Of a stretch of DNA of 64,000 nucleotides, positions 8,821 to 16,933 are shown piece after piece (the stretch's first letter is position 1; every line of letters starts with the position of its first letter). The notes under the pieces are model-generated. The model saw only the letters and a list, made by a program, of their open reading frames with translations. It ran no database searches and was not told where the DNA came from. The DNA comes from CAZABP01 sp964483245 (GTDB lineage Bacteria > Planctomycetota > UBA1135 > UBA2386): assembly GCA_964483245.1 (NCBI GenBank), contig CAZABP010000006.1:62001-126000 (forward strand), written 5' to 3'. A program made the position numbers and the translations under genes.

Positions 8821-9588
8821 CTACGACGCCACGCCGCGCAGCAGTCCGGCGGCGCGGGCGAGCCCGCGCGCGGTGCGCGCGCCGTGCCAGCAGAAGTCCC
8901 GCCCATCCACGAGATGCACGGCGCAGTCGTCCGGCAGCACCCCCTCCGCCAGCAGCTCTTCGCGATGCTTCGCCGCGAACGGAAACGGCTCGGACGGCAG
9001 CAGCACGAGCTCGGGCGCGAGCTCGCGCAGCGCATCCGATGTCACGACCGGATAGCGCGCCTCGGCACCGGCGGTCACGTTGTCGGCGCCGGCGCGCCGC
9101 AGCAGATCGTGGATGTACGTGTCGCGATTGACCGCCATCCACGGCTTGCGCCAGACGGCATAGAACGTCCGCACCGGCGGCTGCGCGAACCGCTCGACCT
9201 CGGCGCGCAGGATCTCCGCCTCGATCGCCAGCAGCATCGCACTCGCTTCCTCGTCGCGCCCGAGCAGCGTGCCGAGCTCGCGCACGACGGCACCGGCTTC
9301 GACGACCGTGCGCGGCATCGATTCGTGCACGCGCAGGCGCTCCCGCAGCCAGCCGATGTCTTCGCCGCGGTTCTCCTCGGTGTTGACGACGACGAGATCC
9401 GGCTGCAGCGCGGCGATCGCGGCGAGATCCGGGTTCTTGGTGCCGCCGACGCGCGGGAGTCCGCGCAACGCCTCCGCCGGCTCCTCGCAGTACCGCGTGC
9501 AACCGACGACCCGATCGCCGGCGCCGAGCGCGAACAGCGTCTCGGTCGTGCTCGGGACCAGCGACACGATGCGGCGGATCGGAGTCAC
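8821..9588 (-). CDS. Cobalamin/metal-binding BtuF-like protein (helical-backbone receptor fold)
   Basis: A 255-aa protein of the periplasmic-binding BtuF/FhuD superfamily, which binds vitamin B12 or metal chelates. The opening IVSLVPSTTETLFALGAGDRVVG and the block TKNPDLAAIAALQPDLVVV are typical. It has no signal peptide or lipobox, so it is either cytoplasmic or a non-transport member of the family. GTG 9588 is chosen because it overlaps the TGA of the dehydrogenase subunit by 4 nt (9585-9588). The open frame upstream is not family-like. No permease or ATPase for B12 uptake lies nearby, so a role as a transport subunit is not supported by the neighbourhood. Confidence 0.75.
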   Translation of the reverse strand: MTPIRRIVSLVPSTTETLFALGAGDRVVGCTRYCEEPAEALRGLPRVGGTKNPDLAAIAALQPDLVVVNTEENRGEDIGWLRERLRVHESMPRTVVEAGAVVRELGTLLGRDEEASAMLLAIEAEILRAEVERFAQPPVRTFYAVWRKPWMAVNRDTYIHDLLRRAGADNVTAGAEARYPVVTSDALRELAPELVLLPSEPFPFAAKHREELLAEGVLPDDCAVHLVDGRDFCWHGARTARGLARAAGLLRGVAS

Positions 9589-10967
9589 GGGGATGGTGGA
9601 ATGGGCGTCTGTGCGAGCAGCGCGAGCGGAATCGGCGCCAGCGGCCATTGGACCGCAGCCGTGGCGCGGATGGGATCCGCCCCGATCAACTCGGCCGCGA
9701 TCCGCGCACAGGTCCGCCCCTGGCACGCCCCCATCCCGCACCGGGTCTGCAGCTTGACCGCGCGCAGCTCACGCCCGCATCGGGCCGCCGCCCGCTCGAG
9801 CTCGGCGCGCGTCACCTCTTCGCAGCGGCAGACGATCGTGTCGCTGCGCGTCGTCGCGAGCCAACCGGGCCGCGGCGCGAACCAGCGCAGCAGCGCCCGC
9901 GCGCCGGCACGCGCACGTGCACGCTGCCGCGCGAGCTGCGCCAGCTCGGCACCGGCGACCGGACGGCCGAGTGCCGCAGCCGCAGCGAGGCCGGCCAGCT
10001 TCCCTTCGATCGTGGCGACGGCAGCCCCCGCGACGCCGGCGCATTCGCCAGCCGCCGCGATGCCTGGGACGCTCGTCCCACAGCGGTCGTCGGTGCCGGC
10101 GTACACCCCGCCGAGCACCGCATCGAACCGCAACGCGCACCCCAGTGCCGCCGCCACCTCGACCTGCGGCTGCAGACCGTTCCCGACACAGACGAGATCC
10201 ACGTCGTGCGTGCGTGCCGCCGCGAGCCGCGGTCGACCCGTCCGATCGAGCGGCGCCACGACCGCCTGCTCGACGCGCCCATCCCCGCGCACCTCGACGA
10301 TCCCATGCGCCGCGCGCAACCGGACACCACTGGCGCGCAGCAGCCGGCGATAGAAGCCGAGCTCGCGCCGCAGAGCAGATCTGCACAGTGCAGCGAGTCC
10401 GGCACGTGCGAGCGCGGGCCAGGTCGCCGCCTCGTAGCAGCCGGCGACGTCGCAACCGGCAGCGAGCAGCGCGGCGACCGCCGGCAGCAGCAGCGGTCCG
10501 CTGCCGGCGACCACGGCGCGCCGGCCCGGGCGGAGAGCGTGGCCGCGCACGAGCACCTGCACCCCGCCGGCCGTCAACACGCCGGGAAGCGTCCACCCGG
10601 GAAACGGCGCGACCAGGTCGCGGGCCCCGGTCGCCAACACGGTGCGGCGCGCGTTCAGGACCCGGACCGCACCGCGTTGCTCGACTTCGAAGCGTCCCGG
10701 CGCCGCGCCGAACACCTGCGCGTCGCTCCACAGCTCCACCGCAGACCGCCGTAGCGCAGACAGCATCTGCTCGCCGCGCGCATGGCTCGGCGGATGCAGC
10801 CGCGCATCCGTCTCCCCAGCGCGATCCGGCTGGCGCCAGAGCTGACCGCCAGCGCGCGCCGCCGCATCGACGACGACGACCGAGCAGCCGTGCGCGCTCG
10901 CCGCCAACGCCGCCGCGATCCCGGCTGGCCCCGCTCCGAGCACGGCGACGTCGCACGGCTCGGTCAT
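9585..10967 (-). CDS. FAD-dependent amine dehydrogenase alpha subunit (HcnB / D-hydroxyproline dehydrogenase type)
   Basis: This 460-aa flavoprotein has an N-terminal dinucleotide-binding motif (VLGAGPAG) and a second NAD(P)H/FAD fold (VVAGSGPLLLPAVAALLAAG). A C-terminal Bfd-like 2Fe-2S domain carries CRCEEVT and CGMGACQGRTC. This is the architecture of HcnB and of the large subunit of heterotrimeric D-hydroxyproline dehydrogenases. The two genes upstream encode the small 2Fe-2S and the DadA-like subunits, completing the trimer. The ATG at 10967 overlaps the TGA of the 2Fe-2S gene (ATGA). Hydrogen cyanide synthase is the formal alternative. I prefer hydroxyproline dehydrogenase because a matching deaminase and aldehyde dehydrogenase occur at 28.5-30.9 kb. 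Confidence 0.8.
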   Translation of the reverse strand: MTEPCDVAVLGAGPAGIAAALAASAHGCSVVVVDAAARAGGQLWRQPDRAGETDARLHPPSHARGEQMLSALRRSAVELWSDAQVFGAAPGRFEVEQRGAVRVLNARRTVLATGARDLVAPFPGWTLPGVLTAGGVQVLVRGHALRPGRRAVVAGSGPLLLPAVAALLAAGCDVAGCYEAATWPALARAGLAALCRSALRRELGFYRRLLRASGVRLRAAHGIVEVRGDGRVEQAVVAPLDRTGRPRLAAARTHDVDLVCVGNGLQPQVEVAAALGCALRFDAVLGGVYAGTDDRCGTSVPGIAAAGECAGVAGAAVATIEGKLAGLAAAAALGRPVAGAELAQLARQRARARAGARALLRWFAPRPGWLATTRSDTIVCRCEEVTRAELERAAARCGRELRAVKLQTRCGMGACQGRTCARIAAELIGADPIRATAAVQWPLAPIPLALLAQTPIPPSP

Positions 10968-11212
10968 GCGCGCTCCACCTGCATCCCCTCGCGCACGCGC
11001 ACGAGGCACGCCCGCCGGAGCTCACCATCGACGCGCACCAGGCACTCGAAGCACACCCCCATCGCACAGAACATCCCGCGCGGCGCGCCGCTGCGTGGAG
11101 CTTCGCGCAACGCGCGCACGCCGGCCTCCCACAGCACGGCGCCGAGCAGCGCCTCCGGGGCCGCCGTCAGCTCCTGTCCGGCGAACCGGAACCGGCAGCG
11201 CGCTTCAGCCAT
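10964..11212 (-). CDS. 2Fe-2S ferredoxin-like small subunit (HcnA / hydroxyproline dehydrogenase gamma type)
   Basis: An 82-aa electron-transfer subunit. The iron-sulfur motif is GMFCAMGVCFECLV followed by RACLVRV: four cysteines in the C-x4-C-x2-C...C pattern of plant-type 2Fe-2S proteins, with the short length seen in HcnA. It would pass electrons between the flavin subunits. Its start lies inside the end of the DadA-like gene (8-nt overlap) and its stop overlaps the next start by 4 nt, so all three subunits are translationally coupled. Confidence 0.85.
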   Translation of the reverse strand: MAEARCRFRFAGQELTAAPEALLGAVLWEAGVRALREAPRSGAPRGMFCAMGVCFECLVRVDGELRRACLVRVREGMQVERA

Positions 11213-12368
11213 CGCTGAACCTCCCCGGCGCGAACGGCCGCGCGTCGATCTCCGTCGCCGTTCCGCTCACCAGCGCCGCGATCAGTTCCCCGGTCGCAGG
11301 CGCCATCGTGATCCCGAGTCCTTCGTGGCCGGCAGCGACGAACAGCCCCTCGACGCCCGGCAGCGCACCGATGCACGGACGGTGGTCGAGCGGATACGGC
11401 CGCAACCCGGACCAGCTGCGCAGGATCGGCAACCGCGCAAGCGCCGGCACGAAGCGCGCCGCGCGTGCGACGACCTGTTGCAGCAGCTCGCGACCCACGC
11501 GGCGGTCCATGCCGCCGAACTGCCGCGTCGAACCGATCAGGCAGCTGCCGCGCATCTGCGGTTGCACGTTGACGGCGATGCCGCCCGGATCCACCTCCCC
11601 CGGCGCCGGCGGGGATGCCTCGGCGAGCCGCAGGTAGCCGACCTCGACGATCTGCCGCTGCACCGGAGTCGTGCGCGCCGGCGTCACGGCCAGGTCCCCG
11701 CGGCGCGGCACGATCGGCAGCTCGCCGCAGCCGCTCACGCGCGCGAGCCACGCCGCTTCGACGCCGGTCGCGATCACCGCCCGCCGGCAACCGATCTCGC
11801 CGCGCGTCGTCACGACTCCCTGCAGCGCGCGCCGCCCGTCGATGCGGAACCGCTCGACCGTGCACCCGGTCCACAGCTCCGCTCCGCTCGCCTCGAGCAG
11901 GCGCGCGGTCGCGATCGGCGGAAACAGCAGCGCGTCCTCCGCCTGCCACAGCGCCGCCGGCAGGTCCGGCGCGAGCCCCGGCTCCAAGGCACGCAGCGTC
12001 GCCCCCTGGACGATTTCGCTGCGTACTCCATGCGTGTGGAACCGCTGTCCGAGCTGCTCGAGCAGGGTCACGTCCTGCGGGTCCTCGGCGACATACAGCA
12101 CACCGCAATCGGTCCACTCGAACCCACCCAGCTGCTCGTGCAGCTCGCGCCACAGCGCGACGCCGCGGCGCGTCAGCGCGTGCAGCGCGGTGTCCGCCGC
12201 GATCATCAAGTGCCCCATTCCGGCACCACTCGCCCCGCCCGCAACCGTGCCGCGCTCGACGACGATCACCGCAAGCCCCTTGCGCGCGAGTGCCCACGCG
12301 CACGCGGCGCCGATGATCCCCGCGCCGATCACGACGACGTCGCAATTGGGGCTCACGCTCGGTTGCAC
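11205..12368 (-). CDS. FAD-dependent D-amino-acid dehydrogenase-like subunit (HcnC / hydroxyproline dehydrogenase beta type)
   Basis: A 387-aa oxidoreductase of the DadA/glycine-oxidase superfamily. The FAD-binding motif VVVIGAGIIGAACAWALA is near the N terminus. The C-terminal family block with SGLRPYPLDHRPCIGALPG and AAGHEGLGITMAPATGELIA is also present. It would oxidise the amine substrate, probably cis-4-hydroxy-D-proline, and is the first gene of the leftward operon. Two GTG starts are possible (12368 and 12356); I kept the first. The 47-nt gap to the divergent gene at 12416 must hold the promoters for both. Confidence 0.8.
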   Translation of the reverse strand: MQPSVSPNCDVVVIGAGIIGAACAWALARKGLAVIVVERGTVAGGASGAGMGHLMIAADTALHALTRRGVALWRELHEQLGGFEWTDCGVLYVAEDPQDVTLLEQLGQRFHTHGVRSEIVQGATLRALEPGLAPDLPAALWQAEDALLFPPIATARLLEASGAELWTGCTVERFRIDGRRALQGVVTTRGEIGCRRAVIATGVEAAWLARVSGCGELPIVPRRGDLAVTPARTTPVQRQIVEVGYLRLAEASPPAPGEVDPGGIAVNVQPQMRGSCLIGSTRQFGGMDRRVGRELLQQVVARAARFVPALARLPILRSWSGLRPYPLDHRPCIGALPGVEGLFVAAGHEGLGITMAPATGELIAALVSGTATEIDARPFAPGRFSDG

Positions 12369-12415
12369 CGGTCCGCTCTTCGCATGATGCTGGATCGATC
12401 GCGGAGCGGAGAATC

Positions 12416-13978
12416 ATGGTCAAGATCGATCTCGAAGAGTTCGAACGCAAGGTCGCCGTGCGGCCGCTGCACAGTGAAGACCACGCCGCCGTCGTGGCGC
12501 TGCAACGGGCCTGTTTCGGCGAGATGCCGACGTGGACGCGCGAACAGTTCGAGAGCCAGCTGCAACACTTCCCCGAGGGCCAGCTCTGCATCGAGTACGA
12601 CGGCGAGGTCGTCGCCTCGTCGGCGAGCCTGATCGTCGACTTCGACCTGTACTCGGAGTGGCACAACTGGCGCGAGATCGCCGATGGCGGCTACATCCGC
12701 AACCACAATCCGGCCGGGGACACGCTGTACGGGATCGAGATCATGGTCCACCCGGACTGCCGCGGGCTGAAGCTCGCGCGCCGGCTGTACCAGGCACGCA
12801 AGGATCTGGCCAGACGGCTCAACCTGGCACGCATCATGATCGGCGGGCGGATCCCGGGGTACCACAAGTACGCCGACCAGATGTCGGCCCGCGAGTACGC
12901 GGAGAAGGTCGTCAAGGGAGAGCTGTTCGACCCGGTGTTGACGACGCAGAGTGCGAACGGCTTCGTGCTGCGCCGGCTGATCGCGAACTACCTGCCGAGC
13001 GATCACGACTCCTGCGGCTACGCGACGTTCCTGGAGTGGATCAACCTCGACCACCAGAGCGAGCCGCAGCGGCGGATGCGCAACGTTTCCGACGTCCGCA
13101 TCTGTGCCGTGCAGTACCAGATGCGCGTGGTGCGGGACTTCGAAGAGTTCGCGACGCAATGCGAGTTCTTCATCGACGTCGCCTCCGACTACAAATCGGA
13201 CTTCGTGCTGTTCCCCGAGCTGCTGACGACGCAGATGCTGTCGTTCGTCAAGGCGGACCGCCCGCACGAGGCGGCACGCAAGCTGGCCGAGCTGACGCCG
13301 CAGTACCTCGACTTCTTCTCCGCGGCCGCGGTCAAGTTCAACGTCAACATCATCGGCGGCTCGCAGTTCACGCTGGAACAGGGCGTGTTGCGCAACGTCG
13401 CGTACCTGTTCCGCCGCGATGGCACGATCGCGCGGCAGGACAAGATGCACGTGACGCCGGCCGAACGGCGCTGGTGGGGCGTCGCGCCGGGAACCGAGTT
13501 CGCGCCGATCGACACCGACCGCGGCCGGATCGCGATCCTGGTCTGCTACGACATCGAGTTCCCCGAGATCGCGCGGATCGCGACCGAGACCGGAGCGCAG
13601 ATCCTGTTCGTCCCGTTCAACACCGACAACCGCGATGCCTACCTGCGGATCCGCCACTGCGCGCAGGCCCGCTGCATCGAGAACCAGGTCTACACCGCGA
13701 TCTCCGGCTGCGTCGGCAACCTGCCGTTCGTCGACAACGCCGACATCCACTACGCACGGTCGGGGATCTTCACGCCGTGCGACTTCGCGTTCGCGCGGGA
13801 AGGGATCGCCGCCGAGTGCAGCGAGAACATCGAGACGCTGGTGATCCACGACGTGGATCTCGAGCTGCTGCGGCGGCATCGCCTCGCCGGCACGGTCAAG
13901 AACTGGCAGGACCGGCGGACCGATCTGTACCGGATCGCGTACGGCAGGCTGGAGACGGACGAGGAGCGGCGGTTCTGA
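12416..13978 (+). CDS. GNAT acetyltransferase / carbon-nitrogen hydrolase fusion
   Basis: A 520-aa two-domain cytoplasmic protein. Residues 10-215 form a GNAT acetyltransferase (VVALQRACFGEMPTW, IEIMVHPDCRGLKLARRLY). Residues 228-515 form a nitrilase-superfamily amidase with the complete catalytic triad E268 (FPELLTT), K343 (DKMHVTP) and C377 (LVCYDIEFPE). This fusion is a known architecture, but its substrate is not established; amide hydrolysis coupled to acyl transfer is plausible. ATG 12416 is preceded by GGAG sequences at 12403-12411. It is transcribed away from the dehydrogenase operon. Confidence 0.88.
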   Translation: MVKIDLEEFERKVAVRPLHSEDHAAVVALQRACFGEMPTWTREQFESQLQHFPEGQLCIEYDGEVVASSASLIVDFDLYSEWHNWREIADGGYIRNHNPAGDTLYGIEIMVHPDCRGLKLARRLYQARKDLARRLNLARIMIGGRIPGYHKYADQMSAREYAEKVVKGELFDPVLTTQSANGFVLRRLIANYLPSDHDSCGYATFLEWINLDHQSEPQRRMRNVSDVRICAVQYQMRVVRDFEEFATQCEFFIDVASDYKSDFVLFPELLTTQMLSFVKADRPHEAARKLAELTPQYLDFFSAAAVKFNVNIIGGSQFTLEQGVLRNVAYLFRRDGTIARQDKMHVTPAERRWWGVAPGTEFAPIDTDRGRIAILVCYDIEFPEIARIATETGAQILFVPFNTDNRDAYLRIRHCAQARCIENQVYTAISGCVGNLPFVDNADIHYARSGIFTPCDFAFAREGIAAECSENIETLVIHDVDLELLRRHRLAGTVKNWQDRRTDLYRIAYGRLETDEERRF

Positions 13979-14002
13979 CGCAGCAGGCGACGCGCGGCGC
14001 GC

Positions 14003-14866
14003 TCAATCGAGCTCGCGCACGTGCGGCGTCGCGGCTTCCACGACCACCCCGTCCGCGTCGACCCAGATCTCTTCGAGCTGCTGCAAGGCGCCGCCGGCCA
14101 GCACCAGCCGCACGTAGTGCGCGAGCTGCATCCCATCCCGCGCGCGCAGGCGCGGCACGACCGCGGCATTGACGAACCAGGTCCCGCGCCGGCGCGCGAA
14201 GCGGTCGCGCTGCCGCCCCCGCGGGTGCGACAGCCGGTCGTGCATGTGCCCGGCGATGACGGCGCGCACGCGCCGGCCGGAGGCTTCGATCGCGTCGATC
14301 GCCAGCTCGAGATCCCGATCGCCCCAGTCCCCGCCCGGCTGCCGGCCGAAGTCCTTGCCCCAGATGTCGCGCGTGTGCAGCGAGATCCCGGCCGGGCCGT
14401 TGTGCGCCAGGATCACGACGTCGCGCTGTGCCGCGCGCGCGGCGACGGCGGCGATCCGCTGCGCCGACTCCTGGTGGTCGCGCACGGCGTACAGCCGTTC
14501 GTACAGCTCCGGACTGCGCAGACTCGGCCCGCCCCACGAGAACGGCCGCGCGCCGACGAGCGAGATCCCGGCCTCCGGCAGCTCGCGCAGCGAATACGCG
14601 AGGTGGTCGGCGCCGAGCGCGGCGAGGCTGTCGAGCAGCGCCGGCGTCGGTGCCTTGCGCGAAAAGCTCTGCCACGCGTCGTGATTGCCGAGCATGAAGA
14701 CGCGCGGTGCCCGGATCGCCGCGAGCCTCGCCACGAGCTCGGCGTTCTCGTCGCCGAGATCGCCGACGAACAATACGAGGTCTTGCGCACCACGCTCGAC
14801 GAACGCCGTGTCCTCCTCGCGCCACTGGTCGTGCACGTCGCCGACGACGAGCAACGTGGCCGGCAC
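14003..14866 (-). CDS. Calcineurin-like metallophosphoesterase (TIGR04168-like)
   Basis: A 287-aa cytoplasmic phosphoesterase with all the metal-binding motifs of the superfamily in order: GDVHDQW (residues 9-15), GDLGDE, GNHDAW, LAHNGP and AGHMHD. The length and the extra segment SWGGPSLRSPELYERLY match the subfamily found in cyanobacteria and plants; its physiological substrate is unknown. The GTG start shares one base with the TAG of the sigma54 activator gene upstream (TAGTG), suggesting co-translation. Confidence 0.85.
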   Translation of the reverse strand: MPATLLVVGDVHDQWREEDTAFVERGAQDLVLFVGDLGDENAELVARLAAIRAPRVFMLGNHDAWQSFSRKAPTPALLDSLAALGADHLAYSLRELPEAGISLVGARPFSWGGPSLRSPELYERLYAVRDHQESAQRIAAVAARAAQRDVVILAHNGPAGISLHTRDIWGKDFGRQPGGDWGDRDLELAIDAIEASGRRVRAVIAGHMHDRLSHPRGRQRDRFARRRGTWFVNAAVVPRLRARDGMQLAHYVRLVLAGGALQQLEEIWVDADGVVVEAATPHVRELD

Positions 14867-16728
14867 TAACTCTCGCTCCCGAGCAGTCCGTGCTTGACCA
14901 GCTTCTCGCGATACGTCGTGCGCGGCACGCCGAACAGCTCGGCACCGCGGGTCAGGTTGCCGGCCGCCTGCTCGAGCGTCGCACGCAGCGCGTCGCGCTC
15001 CTGCGCCTCGAGACGTTCCTTCCAGGTCAGATCGCCGTCGGTCGACTCCGGCGCCGGCGGTTGCGCCCGCAGCGGCGGTGTTCCGCCGGCATCGAGATGC
15101 TCCGGCCGGATCGCGCCGCCGGCCGCCCGCAATGCCGCGCCTTTGATCAGGTGGCGCAGCTCACGGATGTTGCCGCGCCACGGTTGGCGGCGCAGGTGGG
15201 CCAGCGTCGCCTCCGGCAGCTCCGGCGCGTGCGGCAGGTGCAGCTCGCGCGCCGCCTCGCCGAGGAACTGCGCACACAGCGACTCCAGGTCCTCGAGCCG
15301 GTCGCGCAGCGGCGGCAGTGCGATCTCGAGCTCGCGCAGCCGGTAGTACAGGTCCTCACGGAACCGCCCGTCGCGCACCATCCGCTCCAGGTCCTGGTGC
15401 GTCGCCGCCAGGATCCGGACGTCGACGCGCGTCTGCCGCCGGCCGCCGACCGGGACGACGATCCGGTCCTGCAGCACGCGGAGGATCTTCGCCTGCAGGT
15501 CGGCCGCCATGTCGCCGATCTCGTCGAGCAGCAGCGTGCCGCCGTGCGCCTCCTCGAAGTGTCCCCGCCGCGCCGCCGTCGCGCCGGTGAACGCGCCCTT
15601 CTCGTGCCCGAACAGCTCGCTCTCCATCAGCGCCTCGGGGATCGCCGCGCAGTTGACCGGCACGAACGGTCCCTTGCGCCGCCGGCTGAGATCGTGCAGC
15701 GCGCGCGCGACGACTTCCTTGCCGGTCCCGGTCTCGCCGCGGATCAACACGGTGTAGTCGGTCGGCGCATACAGCCGGATCCGCTCGACGACGGTGCGAT
15801 ACAGCGGGCTCTGCGTCTGCAGCGCTGGGTTCAGCTGCTCGTCCGGGGCTGCGCGCACGAGCCGCGCCACGAGATCGCGGTTGCCGAGCGCACCGGCGAG
15901 CAGACGGCCGATGAACGCGACCCGCTGCAGGTCGGCCGCCGCCAGCGTCTGCCCTTCGCGGACGCAGTCGGCGTACAGCACACCGAGCGTCTTGCCCAGC
16001 GTGCGGATCGGCAGCGCGATGCTGGCGCTGATCCCCTCGCGACGCACGCTGGTGAACCGCGACGCCACCGGATCGGCGCTGGCCAGCGGCACGTGCACGA
16101 CGCGGCCGGTCTCCTTGACCTGCTCGACCAGCGAGCGGCTGACGCGGAACTTCGACCGTGCCCCACCGCGCGTCAGATGGAACGTCGTTTCGCCTTCGAT
16201 CGCGTGGTCGTCGTCCACCTCGACCATGACGCGCTCCGCCGCGGTGGAGGCCAGGATCGCATCCATGGCGGTCAGGATCATCCGCCCCGGCTCGGTCAGG
16301 CCTTCGAGCGTGTCGGCGACCTCCATGAACGTCTGGTACCAGGAGCCGATCGGCGTGCCGGCAGCGACGTCGCCGGTTGCCAGCGCACCCGGATCCAGCT
16401 CCTCGACGCCGCCGCTCGCCGCTTCGGCGACGTGGTGCAGCTTCACCATCGCCGGTCCGATGTTGACGACGTCGCCATCGAGCAACCCCTCGAAGCGCGC
16501 CCCGACGGTCCCCTGCACGGTGCGGACCGGGAACGGCAGTCCGGACTCGGCGCGGATCCGCAGTCGGCCGCTCTCCTCGACGCGCACTTCGACGGCGCGG
16601 CCGCCGCAGCCGGGCAGATCCAGCTCGACGTCGGCGCCGGAATGGCGCGCGCCGAGCCAGAACTCCGGCCGGTCGACGGTCGACCGCCGGAAGCCGGCGC
16701 CATCGGTGATCTCGATGTGGACCGCCAT
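14866..16728 (-). CDS. Sigma54-dependent transcriptional activator with FHA and GAF domains
   Basis: This 620-aa protein activates sigma54 promoters. An FHA-like phosphothreonine-binding domain spans about residues 20-100 (FWLGARHSGADVELDLPG, then DGDVVNIG). A GAF-like sensory domain covers about 140-290. The AAA+ domain has Walker A GETGTGKE (331-338), the sigma54-contacting GAFTGA (378-383) and Walker B LLLDEIGD. A Fis-type helix-turn-helix is at the C terminus (LTRGAELFGVPRTTYREKL). ATG 16728 is chosen because it opens the FHA-like domain directly; the frame is open further upstream but not domain-like. The divergent neighbour is a large Ser/Thr kinase, a natural source of a phosphothreonine signal for the FHA domain (inference). 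Confidence 0.9.
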   Translation of the reverse strand: MAVHIEITDGAGFRRSTVDRPEFWLGARHSGADVELDLPGCGGRAVEVRVEESGRLRIRAESGLPFPVRTVQGTVGARFEGLLDGDVVNIGPAMVKLHHVAEAASGGVEELDPGALATGDVAAGTPIGSWYQTFMEVADTLEGLTEPGRMILTAMDAILASTAAERVMVEVDDDHAIEGETTFHLTRGGARSKFRVSRSLVEQVKETGRVVHVPLASADPVASRFTSVRREGISASIALPIRTLGKTLGVLYADCVREGQTLAAADLQRVAFIGRLLAGALGNRDLVARLVRAAPDEQLNPALQTQSPLYRTVVERIRLYAPTDYTVLIRGETGTGKEVVARALHDLSRRRKGPFVPVNCAAIPEALMESELFGHEKGAFTGATAARRGHFEEAHGGTLLLDEIGDMAADLQAKILRVLQDRIVVPVGGRRQTRVDVRILAATHQDLERMVRDGRFREDLYYRLRELEIALPPLRDRLEDLESLCAQFLGEAARELHLPHAPELPEATLAHLRRQPWRGNIRELRHLIKGAALRAAGGAIRPEHLDAGGTPPLRAQPPAPESTDGDLTWKERLEAQERDALRATLEQAAGNLTRGAELFGVPRTTYREKLVKHGLLGSES

Positions 16729-16933
16729 CGGGCGCGCGATTCTGCCGAGTCGCCGCAGTGCTTGCGACCCCAACGAGAGTTCGGACCGGTCCGGGCGTCG
16801 CGGTGCGTAGTGGTGGGCTCTCGCTTTGGGAACAGCGGCCCCGGAGCCACCGTCCATGGCCGGCCAACCTGGCTACTCTGGGTCGCTGTCCCGCCCTGCC
16901 GCACCACGAGGAGCCACGGTTCCTCCGGCACCG

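Noticed and set aside
8821..9588. BtuF-like protein as part of a B12 ABC importer
   Set aside because: It has no signal peptide and there are no permease or ATPase genes nearby.
9585..12368. Hydrogen cyanide synthase (hcnABC)
   Set aside because: The three-subunit architecture is the same, but HCN synthases are rare in this phylum and the deaminase and aldehyde dehydrogenase in the same window favour hydroxyproline dehydrogenase. Not fully excluded.
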